IMG/VR virus record: IMGVR_UViG_3300044675_001548
Coordinates: 1 to 64,000 of that record
Direction: 5' to 3' (one strand)
Source: a virus
Length of the DNA stretch: 64,000 nucleotides
Numbering within the stretch: the first letter of the stretch is position 1; every line of letters begins with the position of its first letter. Under the pieces are notes generated by a model. The model was not told where the DNA came from. It saw only the letters and a list, made by a program, of their open reading frames with translations, and did not search any database. This document shows, in pieces, positions 8,870 through 18,260 of this stretch. A program made the translations under genes and the position numbers.

Positions 8870-10618
8870 TTAAGGTGCACATGGTGTAGGTGTAGGTATC
8901 AATGTACCACATGGACTTATAAATGCTGTAAGACCTGTGATAGATAAAAAGAATCCTCCAACTTCTGTTTCATCATTTGCATTACATGTAAATGGATAAG
9001 TATATGCTGCAGGAAAATCAAGATTTAAATCTGAAGTTCCTCCAGCTGCTAATGAGTGAACTATGTTAGTTGATGTTTTAAACTGTGGAACACTTTCTCC
9101 AGAAATAACATGTGAAATAATATAGTTCAAATGTGATGTATCCCATGCATCATTACTACCATTGATGTTGCTCTCTTCTGAATTCTTAACTAATCCTAAA
9201 CTTAATATACCTGTCTCAGATATATTTAATTTAAAAAGTGTTGACAGAATAGTACTTGTACTTGCACCTATTTTTATAATACGTCTAGAATGTACAAATT
9301 CAGAAGGATGTGAGTATGCTCCATCTAACTGATAACCTGCAGGAATTACTGCAGTGGGTAAAACTGATTCTGCATTACCAGCACCGTTTCTATTAAATTC
9401 AACAGAACCAAATGTATTAAGAATTACACCACCTGGTCCTTGGAAAGGTGTTACAATAGTTGTAGCATTACCTGTAGAAGGATCTTGCTCATAGTTGTTA
9501 ACTGTACTAGTATATAACCATGGTCTTAATGCACTTGTTGTTTCAGCTAATGGAACTACAATATTACCTTTAAAATGTAATAGATTTCCTATTCTTCTTA
9601 CTTGTGGATATTCATATAATGTTCCGGCTGTATCATTCATGTATGTATCAAAACCTACAAGTTTAACCCAACCTGTATCTTGTACATCTGCTGATAATAC
9701 TCCAGAAGAAAAAGTTAGATTTACTGTGTTTGTATCTTGAACATTAATATCAACATTAAAGTTGGATACATAAGTATAAAGATCACATAATGTAATCCAT
9801 ATATTATTTATTGCATCAGCTGCTGTACTTAAATCTCCATCTTGAACCCATGTTCCAGCATAGTAAGCACTAAATGTGGTTACTGTAGGAAGAGCTGCTA
9901 ATGGCTGAGTTAAGTCAGTAATGCATAAGAGTTGAGACTGAACTGCTGCTGAAATTTCAGCTGGTTCTCCTGTGGCTCCTTTAAGAGCACAGTAACCAAC
10001 AGTAGCATCATTTAATAAAGCATTTAATACAACATCAATTCCTGCTGTAGCTGGACTACCTGCTATATAAGATTGCAAACAACCTGTACTTATTGTAGGT
10101 AATGTATATACTGGAGGAACTGTATTCTCAATTATTGTTACTCTAGTATTTAAGTCATCAATCTGAGTCTGTAAGTTTAAAATTTCTAATGCAATAGAAC
10201 AGATTTTTTCACCTATCATATTTACATAATCTACTAATTGCATAGTAGTTTGTGTACCTATGACAAAACATGGAGCAACTGTTACTACACAATCAGGACA
10301 TGTTGAAGTAGATCTTCTAGTACCTGCTAACTCTGTGTTATTAATATTTTCAAGAGCACAGATTCTATCAATAATTAATTGAATTAGTTTTTGAAAATCA
10401 TCTGGAGGACATGCTGTTAAATTAAAACATGATAAATCATAGTTTGTAATCTTAAGTGTTTCCATTATAGCACACAGCTCTGTGGCTAGTTTAAATATTA
10501 CATCAGATACAGTATCTCCTGTACACAATTTAATACATGGAATATCTGGACCTTGCCATATCACACAATTACTTGATATTGGGCTACATGGTCTATTATC
10601 TAAGTTTAAGGGCTTCAT
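8870..10618 (-). CDS. Tail-fibre/appendage protein (582 aa), Cys-rich N-terminus
   Basis: Residues 1-110 contain repeated Cys-bounded modules (CVIWQGPDIPC; CFNLTACPP; CPDCVV). A short helical coiled stretch with LNLQTQIDDLNTRVTII follows near 160. The remainder is Thr/Ser/Asn-rich beta structure typical of trimeric phage fibres. The end has CGTLIPTPTPC. It sits between the 697-aa Cys-rich protein and the 82-aa paralogue of its N-terminus. The most likely role is receptor contact or a head/tail appendage. No enzyme motif is visible. Confidence 0.55.
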   Translation of the reverse strand: MKPLNLDNRPCSPISSNCVIWQGPDIPCIKLCTGDTVSDVIFKLATELCAIMETLKITNYDLSCFNLTACPPDDFQKLIQLIIDRICALENINNTELAGTRRSTSTCPDCVVTVAPCFVIGTQTTMQLVDYVNMIGEKICSIALEILNLQTQIDDLNTRVTIIENTVPPVYTLPTISTGCLQSYIAGSPATAGIDVVLNALLNDATVGYCALKGATGEPAEISAAVQSQLLCITDLTQPLAALPTVTTFSAYYAGTWVQDGDLSTAADAINNIWITLCDLYTYVSNFNVDINVQDTNTVNLTFSSGVLSADVQDTGWVKLVGFDTYMNDTAGTLYEYPQVRRIGNLLHFKGNIVVPLAETTSALRPWLYTSTVNNYEQDPSTGNATTIVTPFQGPGGVILNTFGSVEFNRNGAGNAESVLPTAVIPAGYQLDGAYSHPSEFVHSRRIIKIGASTSTILSTLFKLNISETGILSLGLVKNSEESNINGSNDAWDTSHLNYIISHVISGESVPQFKTSTNIVHSLAAGGTSDLNLDFPAAYTYPFTCNANDETEVGGFFLSITGLTAFISPCGTLIPTPTPCAP

Positions 10619-10636
10619 ATTATAATATACTAATTA

Positions 10637-12730
10637 TTATTGAGAATTACAAGTCTTAAGTGTTGAATTACATCCACATCCACATGAACTTGGTGGACAA
10701 CCACAAGATTGAGTAGGTGCACACACATAATCAGGATCAATTAAAGCAGCCAAATCTATTAGCTCTTTTTTAATTAACCACTTCTCATCATCTTCAGGAC
10801 AACAGTTACTTAATCCATATCTGAGTCTCATCACTTCTTTATACAGTATCTCTGATGCTCTACAAGTAATCTTTTCCCACTTATCTATATCACATGTTGG
10901 AACAGAGTATCCTGGTTTAATTTTTCTTTTAGGAACAACTATAGGACAAGTGTAAACACCAACTGTATTAGTTGATTCACATTCTCCAAATATTTCTAAT
11001 GTATCTGTGTCAGGATAATCTATTGTCCAAACCTTAAGGCATATCTTTCCACTTGTTTCTCCTGCTCCTAATGTTAGAACTACTGTTTGATCATTACAAT
11101 CTATATACTCATACTCTTTATTTTGAGTGCTAAAATTTGTCATTTTATTACACATGCACGGAAGTACAGGTGTACAAGATGGACAATCTATATAAGTATT
11201 AGTTATTGTAACAGCTACTGGGTTTATTGGTATCTCAACTTCACTTATTTCCCAGCAGCCCTCACAGCCTTGTACATTAACTATATCATCAAGATAGGTA
11301 GAAAGATCAGAACCTGTATATATTGGATCAAGTAAATTATTACAATCTTCTAATATATAATACTGAGTCAAACATGCAGGACATGAGCTAAATGAAGTTA
11401 GTATAACTACAGTAGTTATGCTTGGTGGTTGGAAATCTATAAGTTCTACAAAGAAACAACCACAGTCTTCTACTTTAACATACTCTCCAACAAATAAAGA
11501 TAAGTCTTGGTAAGTATATTTTATATCATCCGGGTTCTCACAACCTGTAAGTTTATAGGCTATTATAGGTAAGCATTCTCCACAAGATCCATACTCTCTA
11601 ACTACTATAGGGCTAATGGGACAATCACAAAGTTCTTCTGAATCTCTTACAGACCAACATCCATCATAACCTACTATTTCAACTACAGTATTAGTATTGA
11701 CATATTGAAATAAACTTTGTAGTGTAGAGTACAGTATTTGACCTGTATCACAGTTTTCAAGCTCATAGCATACTAATGGGCATTCCCCATCTATACATGC
11801 TCCATTATTGATAATTTGATAATTATTAACTATACCGCTTACAGATGGATAGGTTTGTGAACAGAATTTTTGTAATGGCCCAGGACCTACAACAGTTTGT
11901 AAAACACCATCACAATCTAAATATTTTACTTGTTTAAATGTTCCTGTTATCTCATAACATTCACATGGACAAGGTGTTGGAAAAGTATCATCAATTCCAA
12001 AGTCATTAAAAGGATTGTTACAAGGTCCTGTATTTTCTAGTAGAAACCAGGTTGATAATTCACCATCTATAGAGATTACTAGATAGTCACCTACTGTGGC
12101 ATTAGTTTCTAAAAATGGATTTGTACTAGGAAATGATACACCATCACAATTAATCAGTGTATAACACTTTGGTTGACAGTCACATATTTCTTGGTATTCA
12201 GGATCTGTACACTTTGCTTCAGGATCTGTTGTAATTACTGTAAAATAAGCTAAAGAAGGGGCAGGTCCTAAACCAACCCAATTTGAACCTAGATAAGTAT
12301 TTACTCTATAACAACTATCTGAAAAGCCTGGAAATAATGTAGTAGGTTTTACAAGTGTACCGTAATCTGTTGTACCATCATATATAAATTCTAAGAAATC
12401 AGTATCATCACAACAGCTTGTGAATCTTATTATTTCACGTTCAAACAGTGGTTCACATGCAATACACTGTTCATCAGAACAGTTTGAAACAAGTGTAAAA
12501 TCATTATAACTTGGTGCCTCAGGATAGGAAGCAAAATTAGTATCAACTACTTGTATTGTATAACACTGACCATTTTGAAATGATACACCATTAACAGGTT
12601 GTGCAAAAGTAGTTCCATTATATATATATACACCATTAGGTACTGGACCATCAGGTATATGAAAGTTTGTTATTTGAGTACCTGAGTCAGGACAACATGG
12701 TATAATATTATATCTAGGAACTGCAGCCAT
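10637..12730 (-). CDS. Cys-rich tandem-module virion protein (697 aa)
   Basis: Built from about seven degenerate repeats of roughly 65-80 residues. Each runs Y.L..C, then an IYT..DLS.Y.....V stretch, then C.GCW.(V/I), and closes with a CP.C pair; clear copies lie between about residues 330 and 560. The C-terminus has CGCPPSSCGCGC. This module type is familiar from surface proteins of aquatic phages, but I know no assigned function. It is likely exposed, disulphide- or metal-stabilised, and used for adhesion or capsid decoration. It lies in one packed block with the fibre-like 582-aa gene and a small zinc-ribbon-like protein. Confidence 0.55.
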   Translation of the reverse strand: MAAVPRYNIIPCCPDSGTQITNFHIPDGPVPNGVYIYNGTTFAQPVNGVSFQNGQCYTIQVVDTNFASYPEAPSYNDFTLVSNCSDEQCIACEPLFEREIIRFTSCCDDTDFLEFIYDGTTDYGTLVKPTTLFPGFSDSCYRVNTYLGSNWVGLGPAPSLAYFTVITTDPEAKCTDPEYQEICDCQPKCYTLINCDGVSFPSTNPFLETNATVGDYLVISIDGELSTWFLLENTGPCNNPFNDFGIDDTFPTPCPCECYEITGTFKQVKYLDCDGVLQTVVGPGPLQKFCSQTYPSVSGIVNNYQIINNGACIDGECPLVCYELENCDTGQILYSTLQSLFQYVNTNTVVEIVGYDGCWSVRDSEELCDCPISPIVVREYGSCGECLPIIAYKLTGCENPDDIKYTYQDLSLFVGEYVKVEDCGCFFVELIDFQPPSITTVVILTSFSSCPACLTQYYILEDCNNLLDPIYTGSDLSTYLDDIVNVQGCEGCWEISEVEIPINPVAVTITNTYIDCPSCTPVLPCMCNKMTNFSTQNKEYEYIDCNDQTVVLTLGAGETSGKICLKVWTIDYPDTDTLEIFGECESTNTVGVYTCPIVVPKRKIKPGYSVPTCDIDKWEKITCRASEILYKEVMRLRYGLSNCCPEDDEKWLIKKELIDLAALIDPDYVCAPTQSCGCPPSSCGCGCNSTLKTCNSQ

Positions 12731-12731
12731 T

Positions 12732-12923
12732 TTATTTGGTAAATTTCTTCAGGTTTAAATATCTATTTGGTCCCCAAGTATTTGTGGTTGTAACAGGTTT
12801 AGCTGGAGTAACAGTTTTAGCTACTTTAGTAGCACAACTACTACATCCTTGTTTTCCATTTGGAAGTGTTCTTTTCTGACATCCACAACTTAATTTGGCT
12901 CCGCAATTAGGACAACTACTCAT
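12732..12923 (-). CDS. Small zinc-ribbon-like protein (63 aa)
   Basis: Begins CPNCGAKLSCGCQ and continues with CSSCATK, so two to three CxxC knuckles lie in the first 35 residues, followed by a Thr/Pro/Lys tail. This is enough for one zinc site. The leader before its ATG contains AAAACCAACA, a motif shared with three other genes. It sits 1 bp from the 697-aa protein. Function unknown; a structural zinc protein in the virion is one option. Confidence 0.5.
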   Translation of the reverse strand: MSSCPNCGAKLSCGCQKRTLPNGKQGCSSCATKVAKTVTPAKPVTTTNTWGPNRYLNLKKFTK

Positions 12924-12942
12924 TTTGTTGGTTTTAAAATGT

Positions 12943-13485
12943 TTAACAATTAGTACAAGTTAATTTATTTAAAAGCTTAAGTGCATAATTGTATAAGCTC
13001 ATTCCTTTCTGAGGCTCATGACAATATTCTACTTTTGCTTTTGCAGCTTGAAGATACATATTAATTAATCTCAAAGCTTCTAATTTCTTTTTGATTGCTG
13101 CTGGCGGATCACATGCTGCAGCATCTACATCACACAAAACTTTATTGTACTTTATTAAAGCTTGTGTAATTCTCATGTGGTTGTATTCTACATATACCTG
13201 ATCATTAGGAGATACACTATACTTGATAATATATATCCCGTCCGGTATATCATAGTTTACTGTTCCACAATCTACAGTTTGTAACTGAAGATCACATGCA
13301 GTTATTGTCTCTGCAAAGTTTTCAGTAGTATTTAGCTGTACTGAATATCCAAATCCAGGTACAGTGATGTTTAATGTTGGACAAGTTACGGGAAGTAATG
13401 TTGTATAAACACTTGTATCAAATAACTTCATGATACATGAGTTCATAACTGTAGGTACTTCCAAGCTTAATACATGATTTGCCAT
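12943..13485 (-). CDS. Hypothetical virion-module protein (180 aa)
   Basis: The first 110 residues are beta-rich (LEVPTVMNSCIMKLFD; PDGIYIIKYSVSPND), then a helical tail with CDVDAAACDPPAAIKKKLEALRLINMYLQAAKAKVEYC. The layout, a beta domain plus helical arm with scattered Cys, recurs in phages of this type, but I cannot name the family. It follows a terminator and leads into the zinc-ribbon-like gene. Confidence 0.45.
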   Translation of the reverse strand: MANHVLSLEVPTVMNSCIMKLFDTSVYTTLLPVTCPTLNITVPGFGYSVQLNTTENFAETITACDLQLQTVDCGTVNYDIPDGIYIIKYSVSPNDQVYVEYNHMRITQALIKYNKVLCDVDAAACDPPAAIKKKLEALRLINMYLQAAKAKVEYCHEPQKGMSLYNYALKLLNKLTCTNC

Positions 13486-13497
13486 GATGTTTATAAT

Positions 13498-13531
13498 AAA
13501 AAAGGGGAGGAGTATTACACTCGGCTCCCCC
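13498..13531 (-). terminator. Intrinsic terminator after the 528-aa gene
   Basis: On the minus strand GGGGGAG...CTCCTCCCC is followed by TTTTTTA. It closes the transcript of the abundant-type 528-aa protein. Confidence 0.75.
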
Positions 13532-13558
13532 TTTATGTTTATAGTTTAAATACTATTC

Positions 13559-15145
13559 TTATGGTGCTGGACAGAACTCTGTTACGTTAGGAGTGAAGTT
13601 AGTTGTTAAAACTGGGAAAGTATAAACCGGTTCACAAACTGGTTCAACACATCCTTCAATTTCAAGACCTGTACACTGAGAACAATCTCCTAACCATGCA
13701 TTAACAAAAGTTTCAAATGCAGAAATACGATCACAAGTAATAACTTCTAACAAGTATTGGTCATTATCAAATGTACTAGTTGGGTTATTGAAACGTGGTA
13801 CATTGTGTTGGATAAAGTATCTGAAATACAAAGTATTTCTGTTAATGAAATCAAACACACTGTATCCTTGTGTAATCTCCCTGATACGGAAATCTGAATG
13901 GAAGAAGTTTTGTCTGTATTGCTCAGATAAAATAACATCTCTTGCAACTGACTCACCTAATCCCATTACTTGTCTTCCTTCACATTCTTTAACTACACAT
14001 ACTCCGTTGAACAAACATGGATCACCATTTAAGTCCATTTCAGATACATACAATCTAACTGGCTCTACTTCATAGAAGTCAGTGATTTGGAATGTACAGT
14101 TTTGGAATTTAGTATCTACATAAGCTCCGTTAAGAACTAAACCAGCACAACCATCAGGAGTGTGTCCTGGAGATACATAATGATCCCAAGTATCAACATT
14201 ATTAGCAGCTAAGAAAGCAGCACTTGTTCCTGGTGCATACCAAGGAGTACCTGTCTCATCAACTAAGATGATTTGCATGAATGGAGAGATAACTGGATAT
14301 CTTGTAATAGCTTCAGCCCATTGTTTGAAGATTAATGTAGAGTCAATTACTACTGGAGCAATTGCACCTTCTGGACAACATCCACCGTATGCAGAAGCAA
14401 TGATGTAAGAGTTGTGGTTAAGTAATCTTAATGCAGGAGAACCTTTAACATCAACACGTAATGTATAAGTCTCACCACAGAAAAATTCTTTACAACAGTT
14501 TGCACCAACACCAGCTGTTACAGTAAATGTAGGTTGAGTACCAGTACCATCAGTATAAGGAATTTGATCTGTACTTGTAGTTACAACATCTCCAGTAACC
14601 CATCCTGAACCACCATTAACAATCTCTACAAAAGTAACATTGTTTCCTGATACAGTAATATTAGCTACTAATCCTGATCCTGTAGGAGCTGTAGTATCTA
14701 CTAAAGGAATATCAGTATATACACCATTTACTAAATCTACACCATCATTTGTAATTGCTAATGCTAAAGCTACATCATCAGTCCAAGCTGTGTTACCAAC
14801 ATGTACTACTTCATTTTGTGGTAAACATGGATCTACACGGTAGAATTTGTTTACATATCTTGGATTGATTTCCTTAGATTTGTTAGATTCTGTATATCCT
14901 CCATGGAAAGGACCAATTTTATCATTTTGATAAATTGAACCTGCAGCAAGGATAAGGTTACAACAACCAACTGTTTCAGCATTATAAGTTGTTGGAACTA
15001 TACTCCAAGTTTTAGGATTAACAAATCCAAATGATCCACCAGGGAAAATATTTCCGGTAGTTCCTAACTGACCCCCATCAAGATCAGTATAACCTCCTAT
15101 GGTTCCCACAAAGGTTTTTCTAAAGGCATGATTAAAATAACTCAT
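13559..15145 (-). CDS. Large virion protein (528 aa), probably abundant
   Basis: Begins MSYFNHAFRKTFVGT and has a Gly/Thr-rich, beta-rich sequence with a Cys pair (VGCCNLI; GANCCKEFFCGE; YGGCCPEG) and a central insertion (about residues 140-215) resembling a small beta domain. Its own promoter-like stretch upstream and strong terminator downstream mark it as a separately expressed, probably high-copy structural gene. The family is not one I can name; a tail, tube or outer capsid protein are all possible. The major capsid role is better filled by the 538-aa gene beside the scaffold. Confidence 0.5.
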   Translation of the reverse strand: MSYFNHAFRKTFVGTIGGYTDLDGGQLGTTGNIFPGGSFGFVNPKTWSIVPTTYNAETVGCCNLILAAGSIYQNDKIGPFHGGYTESNKSKEINPRYVNKFYRVDPCLPQNEVVHVGNTAWTDDVALALAITNDGVDLVNGVYTDIPLVDTTAPTGSGLVANITVSGNNVTFVEIVNGGSGWVTGDVVTTSTDQIPYTDGTGTQPTFTVTAGVGANCCKEFFCGETYTLRVDVKGSPALRLLNHNSYIIASAYGGCCPEGAIAPVVIDSTLIFKQWAEAITRYPVISPFMQIILVDETGTPWYAPGTSAAFLAANNVDTWDHYVSPGHTPDGCAGLVLNGAYVDTKFQNCTFQITDFYEVEPVRLYVSEMDLNGDPCLFNGVCVVKECEGRQVMGLGESVARDVILSEQYRQNFFHSDFRIREITQGYSVFDFINRNTLYFRYFIQHNVPRFNNPTSTFDNDQYLLEVITCDRISAFETFVNAWLGDCSQCTGLEIEGCVEPVCEPVYTFPVLTTNFTPNVTEFCPAP

Positions 15146-15172
15146 TGTTTTTTTGTTTTAGTTTATAAATAT

Positions 15173-15190
15173 ATATACTATAATATAGTA
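15173..15190 (-). promoter_or_regulatory. Putative late promoter of the 528-aa gene
   Basis: The minus strand reads CTATATTATAGTATATAT, close to the GTATATTATAGTATAT stretch upstream of the 215-aa fibre gene and similar to those before the scaffold and the 91-aa membrane gene. It lies about 30 bp before the ATG. Confidence 0.4.
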
Positions 15191-15212
15191 AAAGTTTTTG
15201 AAATAACAAAAT

Positions 15213-15725
15213 TTATTTCAAGAAAAGTAATTTATACTTAGTAGAATTGATAGAATCCTTAACCAAGTCTAGATTATTTACTATCTCTGAATAAGGTAAC
15301 ATCCCCTGGAGTTTGTTTACCATAGCATACAGATCTCTAAGATATGATACACCATCAGCTACAGTATCTAATGTTCTTGGTGCTACATCTTTTATTGTCA
15401 ATAGTTTTTCAGAAACTCCTTGATAACCTTCCACAAGTGTATCAGCCTGTCCTGGTAAACCATCATAGAAATCTCCAAGAGCAATATGAGCAGCATAAGA
15501 TCCTTCTCCTTTTACTTTTAAATGAAGCTTGTGAAAACTATTTCTAGCATTCATAAATTCCATTGCACATGCTGCTACCATATTATCTAATGAACTACCA
15601 CCCACACCTGTATCTGGAGTTGGTTGTGGTTTAGCTGGTTCTTCTTTAGGTTGTGTTACTGTTACTTCTGGTCTACTAACTGTTCTAGCAGGTTCAGGAT
15701 TTCTTTTTAACATTCTTGTTGCCAT
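15213..15725 (-). CDS. Dps/ferritin-like protein (DUF5856-type)
   Basis: After a Pro-rich 50-residue lead, the protein is all-helical, with MNARNSFHKLHLKVKG then HIALGDFYDGLPGQADTLVEGYQG. This His/Asp/Glu pattern in a four-helix bundle is typical of the phage DUF5856 group, which looks like Dps/ferritin folds. Candidate metal ligands are the two His near 80-83, DFYD and E-GYQ. In the family's phage context it may be a packaged protein protecting DNA or handling iron. The next gene downstream is the 528-aa protein. Confidence 0.55.
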   Translation of the reverse strand: MATRMLKRNPEPARTVSRPEVTVTQPKEEPAKPQPTPDTGVGGSSLDNMVAACAMEFMNARNSFHKLHLKVKGEGSYAAHIALGDFYDGLPGQADTLVEGYQGVSEKLLTIKDVAPRTLDTVADGVSYLRDLYAMVNKLQGMLPYSEIVNNLDLVKDSINSTKYKLLFLK

Positions 15726-15730
15726 TGTTT

Positions 15731-16429
15731 TTAGTTGTTACGTTCAGCACCTTCACTACCTCTAGAGAATTGGTTTCCAGACTCAATATCTCCAGCAAGT
15801 ATACTCACTGCCTCATCTATTATTAATTCTATTATATCATCTTTAAATTCACATGTTACTTCAGCTGCAGAGGCTACATTAGTATATGGATCTACACATC
15901 CCTGGATTTGAATTTTAATAGGCTGTCTGTAATATATAAGATCTGCCTTTTGTATATCAAATGCATTATTGGTATAAATATGCACATCACCACCTATTAA
16001 TGTAGCAAAAGTCTCTGCCCATTCAAAGTTAGGTTGCTTAGCTTTATCTCTCAGAAGTTGATTAAGGTTTCCTTCTTCTGCTAAGTATACTGTCATTCTT
16101 CTTTTTTCACAACAGTCTTTTTGAGCAAAGACATCAACTCTTTTCCACTGAAGATAATCTTCAGGAAGAACTGATCTATAATAATCATCTTTATCTATCA
16201 GTCCAAGGTTATCAGTAGAAAGTAATATTTGCATATCATCTTTTCTCCTGGTTGATCCTTCATCACCTTCCTTTACTAAGTTCATACCATGAAGCTGTCT
16301 TCTAGACCACTCTACCTGAGCTTTATTAAAAGACTCAACAATCTGCCAGCACTCTATGTTATCAAAGTCCTGAGAGTCAAGCTTGTTAAGCCTTTGCTTC
16401 ATCTTTATGGTTATAGTGCTATTAAGCAT
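15731..16429 (-). CDS. Head-tail/neck-type virion protein (232 aa)
   Basis: The sequence has a helical N-terminus (MKQRLNKLDSQDFDNIECW, then FNKAQVEWSRRQLHG) and ends in CEFKDDIIELIIDEAVSILAGDIES. A terminal 'D-I-I-E-L-x-x-x-E-A' helix is common in head-completion and ring proteins of these phages. Internal ATGs exist (residue 10, MKQRL) and could be the true start. The gene is coupled by 5 bp to the DUF5856-like gene. A connector role is inference. Confidence 0.45.
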   Translation of the reverse strand: MLNSTITIKMKQRLNKLDSQDFDNIECWQIVESFNKAQVEWSRRQLHGMNLVKEGDEGSTRRKDDMQILLSTDNLGLIDKDDYYRSVLPEDYLQWKRVDVFAQKDCCEKRRMTVYLAEEGNLNQLLRDKAKQPNFEWAETFATLIGGDVHIYTNNAFDIQKADLIYYRQPIKIQIQGCVDPYTNVASAAEVTCEFKDDIIELIIDEAVSILAGDIESGNQFSRGSEGAERNN

Positions 16430-16432
16430 GTC

Positions 16433-16906
16433 TTATTTTTTTCTTTTTATAGGACCACCTTTTTTCTTACCTGATGCAATTTGATTCATTTTTGGATTAG
16501 CTTTTAAATAATCTCTTGAAGCTTGATTAAATCTACCCATGAAACCTTTTCCACTTTTACCATATATTGTTCCTGCATCTACTTCTTTTTTATAAAAAGC
16601 ATCTGTACCTTCTACAGCTTTACTAAATCTAGGATCATTATAATAATTGTTTTCTGCTATATTATTACTTCCCTTATAAGCATCAGGTGCAGGACCTGTA
16701 AAAGACATATCTCTTTGTTTTCTAGCATATTCACTAAATGGTTCAGCTCCAACCATTGGTGCATTACTATATTGTTTTTTAAGGTCTGATTCTTTTATAG
16801 TCATACCATCTTGAGCTTTCTTGATAGACTTTTTTACTTTAGCCTGTCTAGCTTCATTAGCTTTTCTAAAGAATGTGATTGGGTTTTCTTTATTAGTCTT
16901 TTTCAT
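16433..16906 (-). CDS. Basic QKGG-cluster protein 1 (157 aa)
   Basis: A Lys-rich, low-complexity protein: SIKKAQDGM near 25, a middle with Tyr/Asn pairs (NNYYNDPRF) and a C-terminus KKKGGPIKRKK. It is the downstream-most of eight adjacent small basic genes. Charge and position between capsid and neck genes suggest an internal DNA-contacting virion protein. No fold can be assigned by eye. Confidence 0.5.
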   Translation of the reverse strand: MKKTNKENPITFFRKANEARQAKVKKSIKKAQDGMTIKESDLKKQYSNAPMVGAEPFSEYARKQRDMSFTGPAPDAYKGSNNIAENNYYNDPRFSKAVEGTDAFYKKEVDAGTIYGKSGKGFMGRFNQASRDYLKANPKMNQIASGKKKGGPIKRKK

Positions 16907-16908
16907 AG

Positions 16909-17265
16909 TTATTTCTTTTTATTAGCTTTTGCTATTTTCTTAAAAGTTAGTGCTAAAGTTCTAGCTTTACCAGTGCAACCAGGTTTAGTTATTGGAGTAC
17001 ATTTACCTTCAGTGCCTCTACGTTTAATAGAAGCTGAAGCTTTTTGCATCCATTTGTTATTAGTAGCCCCACCTTTTTTCTTTTTATCCATGGATACACC
17101 AAACTCATCTTCAATAGACTTTTTATATTGTTCTAGTTCTTCTCTTGCTCTTTTCTGTTCTTTAGTTGGAGGCTTAAGTTTGTATTTAATTACACCCTCA
17201 ACATAACCCTTTGCAAGTTTCACTTTGTCTTTTAAAGGTATTTTAGATTTCTTTGGCTTTAACAT
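16909..17265 (-). CDS. Basic QKGG-cluster protein 2 (118 aa)
   Basis: The N-terminal half is helical and Lys/Glu-rich. The C-terminal half has KKKKGG then a small domain WMQKASASIKRRGTEGKC...TKPGC...LALTFKKIAK. This WMQKA/RGTEG/LALTFKK domain is one I associate with small internal proteins of many aquatic phages and likely binds DNA. It is spaced 2 bp from both neighbours, so it is translated as part of the cluster. Confidence 0.55.
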   Translation of the reverse strand: MLKPKKSKIPLKDKVKLAKGYVEGVIKYKLKPPTKEQKRAREELEQYKKSIEDEFGVSMDKKKKGGATNNKWMQKASASIKRRGTEGKCTPITKPGCTGKARTLALTFKKIAKANKKK

Positions 17266-17267
17266 TA

Positions 17268-18248
17268 CTATCTTTTTTTAGCTCCACCTAATTTTTTAAT
17301 AACACCTCTTCCTTTAAGAATGTCAGCTCTAGTAACTTTACCATCTTTATTTAAATCTGGAAAACCACCTTTCTGCATTTTACGTGCTGTTACACATCTT
17401 CCATTCTCATCTCTTACTGTACCTCCTTTACAAGAAGCTTGTACAGCACGGTTAGGTGCAAAGGATCCGCCAGACTGTAAAATTCTACCGGCATCACTTC
17501 TTGGGTTGTTAGAATACTTAGGCATTCCTACTATTGTAGATCCACCCATTTGATATTTTTTAGTTGCACCACCTCTTCTTTTTTGTTCAGTAGTATTAGA
17601 AGCTAGTTGTTTTCTTGCTTCTTTACTTGTCATAGTTGGATTAGACTTTTTAAGTTCTTTAACAGCTTTTCTTTTTTTGCTATAATCAGAAATCATTTTA
17701 CCAGCTACACTAACAGCACCACTAATAGATGTAGCAAGGCCTGCTACAGCTGATGTACAATCAATACACTTTTTACCATTCCAACATTTATTAATACCAG
17801 GACAAGGCTTACTAGAAGAACCACCTTTGGCCATCTTGCTTACAGGACTAATTTTACCTGTTCTTTTTTTAATATCTGAATGAACTTTGTCTTGTAATTC
17901 TTTAAACGGACTTTGTTTAACACCAGGTTTAACCGGTCTTACAGGACCACCTTTTTGTTTTTTATCTGGAACATGCATAGTTTTTTTAACTTTAGATTTG
18001 AGTGAATTATACCAGTCTGGTTGTTTTTGATCTGTATCTGTTATTTTATCATCTACATATTTCAGAGCTTTAGTTACCTTATCATGAGGAACATTGAATG
18101 GATATGTTTTTCTAAAAACATTATCTAGACCTTTTGAAATATCCTCAGTAAAAGAAGTAGTTTTACCACCCTTTTGCATTTTCTTAACAGCAGCAACTTT
18201 GCCACCAGATTTCATTTTACCACCACAACCGTATTTACAAGTTTTCAT
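17268..18248 (-). CDS. Basic QKGG-cluster protein 3 (326 aa) with EF-hand-like end
   Basis: Contains at least six copies of the cluster motif (KMQKGGKTT, KKQKGGPVR, KMAKGGSSS, KYQMGGSTI, ILQSGGSF, KMQKGGFPD), separated by Lys-rich linkers. A Cys patch near 145-165 (CPGINKCWNGKKCIDC) precedes a hydrophobic stretch that is long enough for one membrane or core helix (AGLATSISGAVSVAGKMI). The C-terminus reads DLNKDGKVTRADIL, a good dockerin/EF-hand calcium loop (D-x-N-x-D-G...D). An internal virion protein is likely. Confidence 0.55.
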   Translation of the reverse strand: MKTCKYGCGGKMKSGGKVAAVKKMQKGGKTTSFTEDISKGLDNVFRKTYPFNVPHDKVTKALKYVDDKITDTDQKQPDWYNSLKSKVKKTMHVPDKKQKGGPVRPVKPGVKQSPFKELQDKVHSDIKKRTGKISPVSKMAKGGSSSKPCPGINKCWNGKKCIDCTSAVAGLATSISGAVSVAGKMISDYSKKRKAVKELKKSNPTMTSKEARKQLASNTTEQKRRGGATKKYQMGGSTIVGMPKYSNNPRSDAGRILQSGGSFAPNRAVQASCKGGTVRDENGRCVTARKMQKGGFPDLNKDGKVTRADILKGRGVIKKLGGAKKR

Positions 18249-18260
18249 TTTATATATGTT

